From positions 1 through 6,497 of the forward strand of contig JAUYEQ010000476.1 of assembly GCA_030691295.1 (NCBI GenBank): DNA of 6,497 bases, in the 5' to 3' direction. Made by a program: the position numbers and the translations under genes. The DNA comes from Bacteroidota bacterium. Lineage in GTDB: Bacteria; Bacteroidota; Bacteroidia; Bacteroidales; Prolixibacteraceae. Below, in pieces: positions 1 through 5,531 of the stretch; the stretch's first letter is position 1; each line of letters opens with the position of its first letter. A model generated the notes under the pieces. It saw only the letters and a list, made by a program, of their open reading frames with translations, had not been told where the DNA came from and did not search any database.

Positions 1-319
1 TTTCATCAAAAAAAAGCACAGGTTCTTTTCCGTAAACTTCTAAATGTAGATTGTATATATCTTCCAAAATGGATATTACTGGAATGATGCGTTCATCATC
101 GAAATTGAAGTAACAGTAATCCAGATCCTGGAGTCCTAATTCCTCTTTAATGAGAAACATCAAAGAGGATTTTCCACAACGACGGATGCCGGAAATGATG
201 ACTACCTGACTGGTATCTAAATATTTATTCAGACTGATGTCACGTTTTATCAGATCCTTTTTTCGATTGAAAACATCTTTCTGGTCAAACATTATTTCTT
301 TTAACCGCTCTTTGTTCAT
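1..319 (-). CDS. P-loop ATPase (AAA_14/DUF4143-type), N-terminal part only
   Basis: I translated this by hand from the ATG at 319-317; 106 codons are visible and the frame stays open to the window edge. Residues 44-51 (GIRRCGKS) form a Walker A P-loop with K50 as the nucleotide-binding lysine. Residues 100-106 (PVLFFDE) fit Walker B with D105 and E106. The YFNFDDERI stretch between them and the N-terminal helix rich in K, R and D resemble the predicted ATPases of the AAA_14 plus DUF4143 group (COG1373-like), which are common in Bacteroidota and archaea and of largely unknown function. The DUF4143 part would lie outside the window, so that label is inferred. The ATG is the first start after an in-frame TAA at 325-323; Met10 (292-290) is a less likely alternative. 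A candidate -7 element and a large inverted repeat lie directly upstream. The nrdJ terminator separates it from nrdJ, so it is probably its own transcription unit. Confidence 0.8.
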   Translation of the reverse strand, partial: MNKERLKEIMFDQKDVFNRKKDLIKRDISLNKYLDTSQVVIISGIRRCGKSSLMFLIKEELGLQDLDYCYFNFDDERIIPVISILEDIYNLHLEVYGKEPVLFFDE

Positions 320-343
320 CGCTTATTATTCTTTTGAAACGAA

Positions 344-351
344 CAAATATA
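344..351 (-). promoter_or_regulatory. Candidate -7 promoter element for the P-loop ATPase gene
   Basis: On the minus strand this reads TATATTTG, an exact match to the Bacteroidota -7 consensus TAnnTTTG. It ends 24 nt before the ATPase ATG, which would give a short leader of about 20 nt. The -33 region is poor: a TTCG lies 21 nt upstream where TTTG or TTG is expected. The element sits in the outer edge of one arm of the inverted repeat at 345-393, so a protein bound to that repeat would cover the promoter. Assignment rests on sequence match and position only. Confidence 0.5.
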
Positions 352-393
352 TCAATAATTATTCGTTATAGCCGAATAGTTATTGATATATTT
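345..393. repeat. Long near-perfect inverted repeat (21-bp arms, 7-nt centre)
   Basis: Arm 345-365 and arm 373-393 are reverse complements at 20 of 21 positions, around the 7-nt centre TTATAGC (366-372). The only mismatch is 359 against 379, which would be a U-G wobble in a plus-strand RNA. The repeat is AT-rich and lies in the 186-nt gap between the ATPase start and the nrdJ stop. Because the candidate -7 element at 344-351 overlaps its left edge, most of the repeat would lie upstream of the ATPase transcription start, which favours a DNA operator over an RNA hairpin. The right edge carries TATTTTTG on the plus strand (389-396), a second TAnnTTTG match pointing the other way. A palindromic short mobile repeat is an alternative reading. 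Confidence 0.85.
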
Positions 394-396
394 TTG
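389..396 (+). promoter_or_regulatory. Possible outward-facing -7 element on the plus strand
   Basis: TATTTTTG matches TAnnTTTG exactly and overlaps the right edge of the inverted repeat, mirroring the minus-strand element at 344-351. A transcript from here would run toward the nrdJ terminator hairpin and antisense to the nrdJ 3' end. The only nearby plus-strand start (397-399) opens a frame that stops after seven codons, so no target gene is visible. It may be a by-product of the symmetry in AT-rich DNA. Confidence 0.25.
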
Positions 397-433
397 ATGG
401 TCAGGTTGTCGAAAAGTTAAGAAACTGATATTG

Positions 434-475
434 TTTTAAACAAACAGAGGCTGCCTTTTTGGGACAGCCTCTGTT
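434..475 (-). terminator. Intrinsic terminator of nrdJ
   Basis: Arms 465-475 and 443-453 form a perfect 11-bp G+C-containing stem (AACAGAGGCTG with CAGCCTCTGTT). The 11-nt interior includes a run of five A on the minus strand, and two further CC/GG pairs are possible beyond a bulge. On the minus strand the stem is followed by TGTTTAAAA, a moderate T tract. It begins 30 nt after the nrdJ TGA and lies before the ATPase promoter region, so it should end the nrdJ transcript. Read on the plus strand the trailing sequence is less T-rich, which supports the minus orientation. Confidence 0.85.
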
Positions 476-505
476 GATTTCAGCATAATTTATTCAGAAA
501 TTTTA

Positions 506-3061
506 TCAACCGCATTTGGATGATCCGCAGTCGGGACAAGTAAGGCAGCCTTCCTGGTAGATCACATTGTGTGAGGCACATTCTTCGCAAACAGCTCCGG
601 CAGCAGCAGTTCCGTCCGGAATGTATTTTTTCAGTGCGCGGGCAACACCGGCTTTCCAGCTATTGATGGTTTCATTGTCAAACTGAAGGCTGGTAACCGT
701 ATCAACCACTTTGTGGATAGGCATTCCGTGGCGCAGAATTCCGGAGATTAATTTGGCATAGTTCCAGAATACCGGGTTGAATTTGTACGACAGCCCTTCG
801 ATCGTGGTTTTGTATCCACGTTTATTTACGTATTGAAAATCGTACCGTTTGCTGCCGTCGGGTTCAATGTTTTTAATGATTTTTCCGCCGGTAATGGTGC
901 GTGGCAGCAAAATTCCGTCTTCATCGTCCGAAAGTCCGGTGAAAATTTCATACGGTTTTCCGTCAATGGTTCCGATGAAAGCAACCCATTTGTCTTTTGT
1001 ATTCTGGAAACGAACCACATCGGCATCCAGTTCAACGGGACGCTTGGTCGGGAAAATGCTGTCTTTGGCTTCATCTTCCTTTTTGTGCGAGATAAGAACA
1101 CCTGAGCGGCAACCGTCACGATAAACAGTAACACCCTTGCAGCCGCTTTTCCACGCTTCAAAGTAGAGTCTTCCTACCAAATCCTCGTCGGCATCGGCTG
1201 GTAAATTAATGGTTACGCTGATCGAATGGTCCACCCATTTCTGGATTTTTCCCTGCATCCGTACTTTGTTCATCCAGTCAACATCGTTCGAAGTTGCTTT
1301 GTAGTATGGAGATTTTTCAATCAGCAGATCCAGTTCTTCGTTCGAATAGTTTTTGCTCAGGTCGTGTCCGTTTACCTCCATCCAGTTTTTGAACTGGTGG
1401 TGGAAAACGATGTATTCTTCCCATGAGTCGCCCACTTCGTCAACAAAATCAACCTTTACGTCCTTATCGTTCGGGTTCACCTTGCGGCGACGTTTGTAAA
1501 CCGGCATAAATACAGGTTCAATTCCTGAAGTGGTCTGGGTCATCAGACTGGTTGTTCCGGTTGGAGCGATGGTCAGCAGGGCAATGTTGCGACGGCCGTA
1601 TTTTACCATGTCCTGATACAATCCTTCGTCTTCTGTACGCAAACGTTTGATCATCGGGTTATTCTTTTCGCGGTCGGTGCTGTATATTGCAAATGCTCCG
1701 CGTTCTTTGGCCATGTTCACCGACGAACGGTAAGCTTCAACGGCCACTGTTTTGTGAATTTCTTCGCTAAAATCAGTTGCATCGTCGCTTCCGTAGCGCA
1801 AACCTAAGGAGGCAAGCATATCACCTTCGGCAGTAATTCCAACTCCTGTACGTCGTCCTTCTTTGGCTTTGGTCTGAATTTTCAACCACATCGACCGTTC
1901 AATGTGTTTGATGTCTTCATTTTCAGGGTCATCATCAATTTTTCCGAGGATGCCATTGATTTTTTCCAGTTCCAGATCAATGATGTCGTCCATCATTCGC
2001 TGTGCATAAGCAACATGTTCTTTGAAAAGCTCGAAATTGAATTTTGCTTTCGGGGTAAACGGATTTTCAACATACGAATTCAGGTTAACTGCAATCAAAC
2101 GGCAGCTATCGTATGGGCACAAAGGGATTTCGCCGCAAGGATTGGTCGAAACGGTTTTGTAACCAAGGTCGGCATAACAGTCCGGAACCGATTCTTTGAT
2201 GATGGTATCCCAGAACAGGATGCCTGGTTCAGCAGATTTCCATGCGTTGTGAACAATTTTTTTCCAGAGATTGGTCGCATCAATTTCTTTGGTGTATTTC
2301 GGATTTTTAGCGTCGATCGGATACTGGGTCATGTATTTTTCACCAGCCTCAATGGCCTGCATAAAATCGTCGTGAATTTTCACCGAAACATTCGCTCCGG
2401 TTACTTTTCCCTGATCCATTTTTGCATCGATAAAGGATTCTGCATCCGGATGTTTGATTGAAACCGAAAGCATCAATGCGCCACGACGGCCATCCTGTGC
2501 AACTTCGCGGGTTGAATTTGAATAGCGTTCCATAAAAGGAACGATGCCTGTTGAGGTGAGCGCCGAGTTCTTAACCGGAGAGCCTTTTGGCCTGATATGA
2601 GAAAGATCATGGCCAACACCTCCGCGGCGTTTCATAAGCTGAACCTGTTCCTGATCAACTTTCAGGATTCCTCCGTACGAATCGGAATGTCCTTCGTTGC
2701 CAATTACGAAACAGTTTGAAAGCGAAGCAATCTGGAAATCGTTGCCGATTCCGGTCATCGGTCCGCCCTGTGGAACGATGTATTTAAAATCTTTCAGAAG
2801 TGCGAAAATTTGTTCTTCACTCATCGGATTTTCGTAATTTTTTTCAATTCTGGCAATTTCCGAAGCCAGGCGACGGTGCATATCATCAGGAGTCAGTTCG
2901 TAGAGATTTCCGAACGAATCCTTCAATGCATACTTGTTTACCCAGACCCTTGCAGCAAGGTCGTCTCCCTTAAAATAAATTTGCGATGCTTTGTAAGCTT
3001 CGTCCGGGGAGTAAGTCGTTTTGCCCGTTTGGGGCTCAATTGCCACGTTTTTAAATGTCAT
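506..3061 (-). CDS. nrdJ: Class II adenosylcobalamin-dependent ribonucleotide reductase
   Basis: This 851-residue enzyme reduces ribonucleotides to deoxyribonucleotides in the cytoplasm, using adenosylcobalamin to make the active-site thiyl radical; it needs neither oxygen nor a radical-generating subunit. Visible motifs: SNCFV with C117, one active-site redox cysteine; NPCGE with N307, thiyl-radical C309 and E311; SCRL with C320, the partner of C117; MMDDIIDLE at 357-365, typical of NrdJ; APTGTTS at 499-505; and a TSCPD-like C-terminal region around 680-810. The tail holds six cysteines (C825, C828, C839, C842, C845, C850), matching the cysteine-rich zinc-binding C-terminal domain known from many class II enzymes, which passes reducing equivalents to the active site. 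No N-terminal ATP-cone is evident. The ATG at 3061 opens with a normal family N-terminus, and an AGG lies 5 nt upstream of it. A terminator follows the TGA. The length is usual for the Bacteroidota form and no lesion is seen. I see no convincing NrdR box or cobalamin riboswitch upstream. Confidence 0.96.
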   Translation of the reverse strand: MTFKNVAIEPQTGKTTYSPDEAYKASQIYFKGDDLAARVWVNKYALKDSFGNLYELTPDDMHRRLASEIARIEKNYENPMSEEQIFALLKDFKYIVPQGGPMTGIGNDFQIASLSNCFVIGNEGHSDSYGGILKVDQEQVQLMKRRGGVGHDLSHIRPKGSPVKNSALTSTGIVPFMERYSNSTREVAQDGRRGALMLSVSIKHPDAESFIDAKMDQGKVTGANVSVKIHDDFMQAIEAGEKYMTQYPIDAKNPKYTKEIDATNLWKKIVHNAWKSAEPGILFWDTIIKESVPDCYADLGYKTVSTNPCGEIPLCPYDSCRLIAVNLNSYVENPFTPKAKFNFELFKEHVAYAQRMMDDIIDLELEKINGILGKIDDDPENEDIKHIERSMWLKIQTKAKEGRRTGVGITAEGDMLASLGLRYGSDDATDFSEEIHKTVAVEAYRSSVNMAKERGAFAIYSTDREKNNPMIKRLRTEDEGLYQDMVKYGRRNIALLTIAPTGTTSLMTQTTSGIEPVFMPVYKRRRKVNPNDKDVKVDFVDEVGDSWEEYIVFHHQFKNWMEVNGHDLSKNYSNEELDLLIEKSPYYKATSNDVDWMNKVRMQGKIQKWVDHSISVTINLPADADEDLVGRLYFEAWKSGCKGVTVYRDGCRSGVLISHKKEDEAKDSIFPTKRPVELDADVVRFQNTKDKWVAFIGTIDGKPYEIFTGLSDDEDGILLPRTITGGKIIKNIEPDGSKRYDFQYVNKRGYKTTIEGLSYKFNPVFWNYAKLISGILRHGMPIHKVVDTVTSLQFDNETINSWKAGVARALKKYIPDGTAAAGAVCEECASHNVIYQEGCLTCPDCGSSKCG

Positions 3062-3379
3062 AACCTGAAGATTTGATCTTTAATAATTTTTAAAAGGTTG
3101 TATATGTGTTGCGAAATAAGTTTTTGTGATGACTTTTTTGCCGTATGCAATATAAGGCGAGCATTCGAAAAAAAGAATACAAAATTTGGAATTAAATGCA
3201 GAAGTTATCAACTTAGTGATGTTAGTATATTAAAAATGAGACTACTAACAATTAGAATGTTGAAAAAAGTTTACAAAAAATGAAATTGTTTATTCGAAAA
3301 ATGAAGAATTGAATATTCGCAACATAGCTGGAATAAAGCTTTTTGGACTGAATGAGGCCTGAATTTGCTCTTTGAATTC
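3062..3379. other. Intergenic region between waaA and nrdJ (nrdJ upstream region)
   Basis: These 318 nt are strongly AT-rich and hold no gene I can support. They should carry the nrdJ promoter on the minus strand, but I found no exact TAnnTTTG there. The nearest pattern is TTG (minus strand, around 3275) with TAATTGTT 19 nt later, which matches only 4 of 6 consensus positions. Structured elements are the inverted repeat at 3220-3250, a short dyad AAGTTATCAACTT at 3202-3214, and two similar ATTCGAAAAA...GAAT stretches at 3163-3178 and 3292-3309. There is no obvious intrinsic terminator for waaA: GAATT/AATTC at 3361-3379 could pair over only 5 bp. Confidence 0.6.
3220..3250. repeat. 8-bp inverted repeat upstream of nrdJ
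   Basis: TGTTAGTA (3220-3227) and TACTAACA (3243-3250) are perfect reverse complements separated by 15 nt, so the arm centres lie 23 bp apart, about two helical turns. It sits 159 nt or more upstream of the nrdJ ATG. The position and spacing would suit a dimeric regulator, but the AT-rich context makes a chance match plausible. Confidence 0.4.
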
Positions 3380-4624
3380 CTAAATGTGTAGTTTGTTGAA
3401 AACTTTGCCAACAATGGATTTTGTTGCGCCAAGGTTTTGTTGTGTGAAACTAATACAGGCCGAAGAGATTTCTTTCCTCTTTCCGGTATCTGTAAGTAAT
3501 GTGTCAAGTATTGCTTTTAGTCCTGAATAATCGTTTACGGGGTGGGCAATGCCAAGCTTAGCCATGGTAGTTGCTTCGTTAAATCTCAGGTAGTTGGGTC
3601 CAAAAACGATGGGCATTCCGAAGATAGCAGCTTCCAGCGTGTTGTGAATTCCAACGCCGAACCCACCGCCAATATATGCGAGATCAGCGTATCTATATAC
3701 TGAGGAAAGCAAACCGATCGTATTTATAAGTATTACCTGTTTGTTCATAACCGTTTCTGCAGTTGCTTCTGTATAACAAATAACAGGGGTTTTCAACTGA
3801 CTTATCAACCGGTCGATGTTTCCTTTTTTCGTTTCGTGGGGTGCAATCACAAATTTAATTTCAGGATGGGCATGAATGTATTCAATCAGTAAATCCTCGT
3901 CTGGTTTCCAGGTACTCCCGGCAACTACCAGTTGGCTGTTTCCCCTGAATTTTTCAATTAGCGGAATGTCTTTCCCGTTGCGGGCAATTTCGGCTACGCG
4001 GTCGAATCGGGTGTCTCCGGCATTGGTCACATTGGTTACTCCAATGTTGGCCAGTAATTTAACCGATTGTTCGTCCTGAACAAAAAAGTGACTGAACCCA
4101 AATAACATTTTGCGGTACCATTTTCCCCATGGAGTATTTTTGAAGAATAACTGGTTTTCCCTGAAAATGGCAGAAACCAGGTAAAGTGGAATGTTTTGTT
4201 TCTTTAATTCCTGAATGTAGTGAACCCAGAATTCGTACTTCACAAAGAAAACGACTTCAGGATTAACCAGTTTAATCAGTTTCCATGCATTGCTTTTGGT
4301 ATCGGCGGGCAAATAACAGATGTAATCGGCCAACTCGTAATTTTTCCTGATTTCGTATCCCGAGGGTGAAAAAAAAGTCAGGAAGATCCGGTATTCGGGA
4401 TGTTGCTTTTTGATGGCTTCAATTAAAGGCCGACCTTGTTCGAATTCGCCCAGTGAAGCACAATGAACCCATGCAATTGGCCGGTCGTGTTTGATTTTAT
4501 TGGTTAATTCATCGAAAACATGCTGACGACCTTTCAGTATCTGGCTTGCTTTTAGATTGAATGGTGCTGCCAGTTGTATTAGTATGGAGTAAATGAAAAT
4601 GGAGAGATTGTAAAGGACAGTCAT
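3380..4624 (-). CDS. waaA: 3-deoxy-D-manno-octulosonate (Kdo) transferase, GT30
   Basis: This 414-residue protein (also called KdtA) moves Kdo from CMP-Kdo onto lipid IVA, the first inner-core step of lipopolysaccharide synthesis, on the cytoplasmic face of the inner membrane. Residues 3-20 form one hydrophobic segment, the expected N-terminal anchor. HCASLGEFEQ holds the conserved glutamate (E60) that matches the proposed catalytic base of GT30. Later family motifs are GDTRFDRV, GSTWKPDED, APHE, and the C-terminal donor-binding block IGGGFGVGIHN with LEAAIFGMPIVFGP. The length is typical and the frame intact, ending in TAG. Whether one or two Kdo units are added cannot be read from sequence; many Bacteroidota enzymes are thought to add one. 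The ATG at 4624 starts just before the anchor segment, and a TAnnTTTG element lies 19 nt upstream. The 448-nt gap to rnhA and 318-nt gap to nrdJ suggest a separate transcript. Confidence 0.95.
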   Translation of the reverse strand: MTVLYNLSIFIYSILIQLAAPFNLKASQILKGRQHVFDELTNKIKHDRPIAWVHCASLGEFEQGRPLIEAIKKQHPEYRIFLTFFSPSGYEIRKNYELADYICYLPADTKSNAWKLIKLVNPEVVFFVKYEFWVHYIQELKKQNIPLYLVSAIFRENQLFFKNTPWGKWYRKMLFGFSHFFVQDEQSVKLLANIGVTNVTNAGDTRFDRVAEIARNGKDIPLIEKFRGNSQLVVAGSTWKPDEDLLIEYIHAHPEIKFVIAPHETKKGNIDRLISQLKTPVICYTEATAETVMNKQVILINTIGLLSSVYRYADLAYIGGGFGVGIHNTLEAAIFGMPIVFGPNYLRFNEATTMAKLGIAHPVNDYSGLKAILDTLLTDTGKRKEISSACISFTQQNLGATKSIVGKVFNKLHI

Positions 4625-4643
4625 TCAGTATGGATTTTATTGG

Positions 4644-4651
4644 CAAATGTA
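4644..4651 (-). promoter_or_regulatory. Candidate -7 promoter element for waaA
   Basis: On the minus strand this reads TACATTTG, an exact TAnnTTTG match, ending 19 nt before the waaA ATG; the leader would be only about 12-15 nt. The -33 box is not convincing: a TTG lies 15 nt upstream, shorter than the usual 19-21 nt spacing. The hairpin cluster begins about 50 nt further upstream, outside the core promoter. Confidence 0.4.
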
Positions 4652-4703
4652 ATGTTTTTGGCTCTACAATGTTTGGTGTCGGTAAAATGAAGCAAGCATT
4701 TTC

Positions 4704-4865
4704 AGGTGCAGAGCACCGTTGATATTTGTAGTATTAATGCTGCATTACACAAGAGGTGCAGAGCATCGAAATATAGACACATATTTATTTGTAGTATTGC
4801 GGTGCGCTGCACCTTACCATCGTTTATCTACTTTTTCACTACAAATATTTTGCGGCTCTGCCGCT
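4704..4865. repeat. Cluster of four REP-like hairpins with TATTTGTAGT tracts
   Basis: Four 15-nt units fit one pattern, a 5-bp stem with a 3-nt loop. Unit A (4704-4718, plus) is AGGTGCAGAGCACCG. Unit B (4754-4768, plus) differs from A at one base. Unit C (4800-4814, minus) reads AGGTGCAGCGCACCG. Unit D (4851-4865, minus) reads AGCGGCAGAGCCGCA, where two stem pairs are changed on both sides so that pairing is kept. The tract TATTTGTAGT lies 3' of A (from 4723), of B (from 4786) and of D in its own orientation (4847-4838); the first two extend to a shared 13-mer ending GTAGTATT. A's tract runs into a further dyad, TAATGCTGCATTA (4735-4747). Short hairpins in inverted pairs beside GTAG resemble REP/REPIN elements moved by RAYT (IS200-like) transposases. 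No transposase is in the window. Confidence 0.7.
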
Positions 4866-4925
4866 TTCTGAAAATGAATGGCAATGATTGGTTACCAGCA
4901 GTCCTTTTATGTCTAATGGATATCC

Positions 4926-4935
4926 GTGAATTCAC
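4926..4935. repeat. Perfect 10-bp palindrome
   Basis: GTGAATTCAC is its own reverse complement and lies between the hairpin cluster and the GTCAT array. It could be a small operator half-site pair, but a single 10-bp palindrome in a gap of this size is weak evidence. Confidence 0.25.
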
Positions 4936-4948
4936 CTAATATCAAGAA

Positions 4949-5026
4949 AGTCATGCAATAGTCATATGGTAGTCATTAAGTTGCCAGTAAATCACAACCG
5001 AATGACAATAAATGACCATAACTGAC
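4949..5026. repeat. Degenerate GTCAT array: 11-bp direct steps, then inverted 10-bp steps
   Basis: AGTCAT occurs at 4949, 4960 and 4971, exactly 11 bp apart. After a gap the inverted core appears as ATGAC at 5002 and 5012 and CTGAC at 5022, exactly 10 bp apart. Read as units of about 11 bp the intervening sequence keeps some resemblance, so this may be an eroded minisatellite. Bacteroidota intergenic DNA often carries degenerate short-period tracts of this flavour (recalled, not searched). Phasing close to one helical turn would also suit a row of protein sites on one DNA face. It lies downstream of the rnhA stop and well upstream of waaA. Confidence 0.6.
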
Positions 5027-5072
5027 TGCCACAAAATGGCCAATAGGTAAGCAAACGGTAAATCATATTATT

Positions 5073-5531
5073 TTATACAAGACTCGCCAGATAGCCGGTA
5101 TCTTTTTTTAACCGCGGTTGCAACGATGCTTCCACTGCCAACTGGTCGCAGCGTTCGTTTTCCGGAATATCAGCGTGCCCTTTCACCCATACAAATTTCA
5201 CTTTGTGCTTTTGGTAAATTTTCAGGAAACGAAGCCAAAGGTCTTCATTTTTTTTGCCTTTGAACCTGATTTTAACCCAATTCCAGATCCAACCTTTTTC
5301 AACGGCATCAACTACATATTTTGAGTCGGAATATATTGTAACCTGCGAATTTTCAATTTTCAACGCTTCCAGCGCGACAATTACTGCGAGCAATTCCATC
5401 CGGTTGTTGGTAGTCATTTCAAATCCATCGGATAATTCTTTTCTGAATTGTCCCGACATAAGAACTGCCCCGTATCCTCCCGGACCCGGATTTCCGCGTG
5501 CAGCGCCATCAGTGTAGATTGTAATGTTCAA
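5073..5531 (-). CDS. rnhA: Ribonuclease HI
   Basis: This 152-residue enzyme cuts the RNA strand of RNA-DNA hybrids in the cytoplasm, removing primers and R-loops. The sequence shows the full active site: D8 in YTDGAARGNPGPGGYG, E46 in NNRMEL, D69 in YSDSKY, H119 in KGHA and D129 in ERCDQLA, corresponding to E. coli D10, E48, D70, H124 and D134. The tryptophan- and lysine-rich 81-98 segment with NEDLW is the basic protrusion that grips the hybrid, so this is the E. coli-like form. The start must be TTG at 5531-5529: upstream in frame there are only five sense codons (N, D, N, R, K) before a TGA, and none is ATG or GTG. That TTG overlaps the upstream peptidase stop as TTGA, with no clear Shine-Dalgarno, so translation is probably coupled to the peptidase. 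It ends in TAA. Confidence 0.96.
   Translation of the reverse strand: MNITIYTDGAARGNPGPGGYGAVLMSGQFRKELSDGFEMTTNNRMELLAVIVALEALKIENSQVTIYSDSKYVVDAVEKGWIWNWVKIRFKGKKNEDLWLRFLKIYQKHKVKFVWVKGHADIPENERCDQLAVEASLQPRLKKDTGYLASLV

Larger units (their letters stand above)
4625..5072. other. 448-nt non-coding region between rnhA and waaA
   Basis: No gene is supported here. A plus-strand frame through 4706-4939 only crosses repeats and has no recognisable protein character. The contents are, in order: a candidate waaA promoter (4644-4651), a cluster of four REP-like hairpins (4704-4865), roughly 60 nt of unremarkable sequence, a perfect palindrome GTGAATTCAC (4926-4935), and a degenerate GTCAT/ATGAC array (4949-5026). 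No strong intrinsic terminator follows rnhA; the dyad near 5028-5040 (GCCA...TGGC) has only 4 bp. Confidence 0.7.

Noticed and set aside
1904..2461. Plus-strand open frame of 185 codons inside nrdJ
   Set aside because: It is fully antisense to the well-supported nrdJ gene and its hydrophobic, Phe-rich translation is typical of a reverse-strand shadow.
3099..3112. Possible NrdR box upstream of nrdJ (AT-rich ACACATATACAA on the minus strand)
   Set aside because: Only loosely like the NrdR consensus, not symmetric, and a second tandem box at the expected phase is missing.
3205..3213. DnaA-box-like TTATCAACT
   Set aside because: It departs from TTATNCACA at several positions and is solitary, so there is no case for an origin.
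3098..3283. Plus-strand open frame of 61 codons upstream of nrdJ
   Set aside because: It lies in AT-rich intergenic DNA, antisense to the nrdJ leader, with no recognisable domain, promoter or ribosome binding site; the composition looks random.
3062..3379. Cobalamin riboswitch for the B12-dependent reductase
   Set aside because: No B12-box-like conserved core or G+C-rich paired helices are visible; the region is too AT-rich and poorly structured.
3361..3379. Terminator hairpin for waaA
   Set aside because: Only 5 AT-rich pairs (GAATT/AATTC) over a 9-nt loop and no following T tract on the minus strand.
3271..3507. Minus-strand open frame of 78 codons overlapping the 3' end of waaA
   Set aside because: About half of it is waaA read in another frame and the rest is AT-rich intergenic sequence; no protein family resemblance.
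4706..4939. Plus-strand open frame of 77 codons in the rnhA-waaA gap
   Set aside because: It runs through the hairpin repeats, which explain its cysteine- and arginine-rich translation; no start signal or domain.
5028..5040. Terminator hairpin for rnhA (GCCA...TGGC)
   Set aside because: Four pairs only and no T run after it on the minus strand; likely chance.
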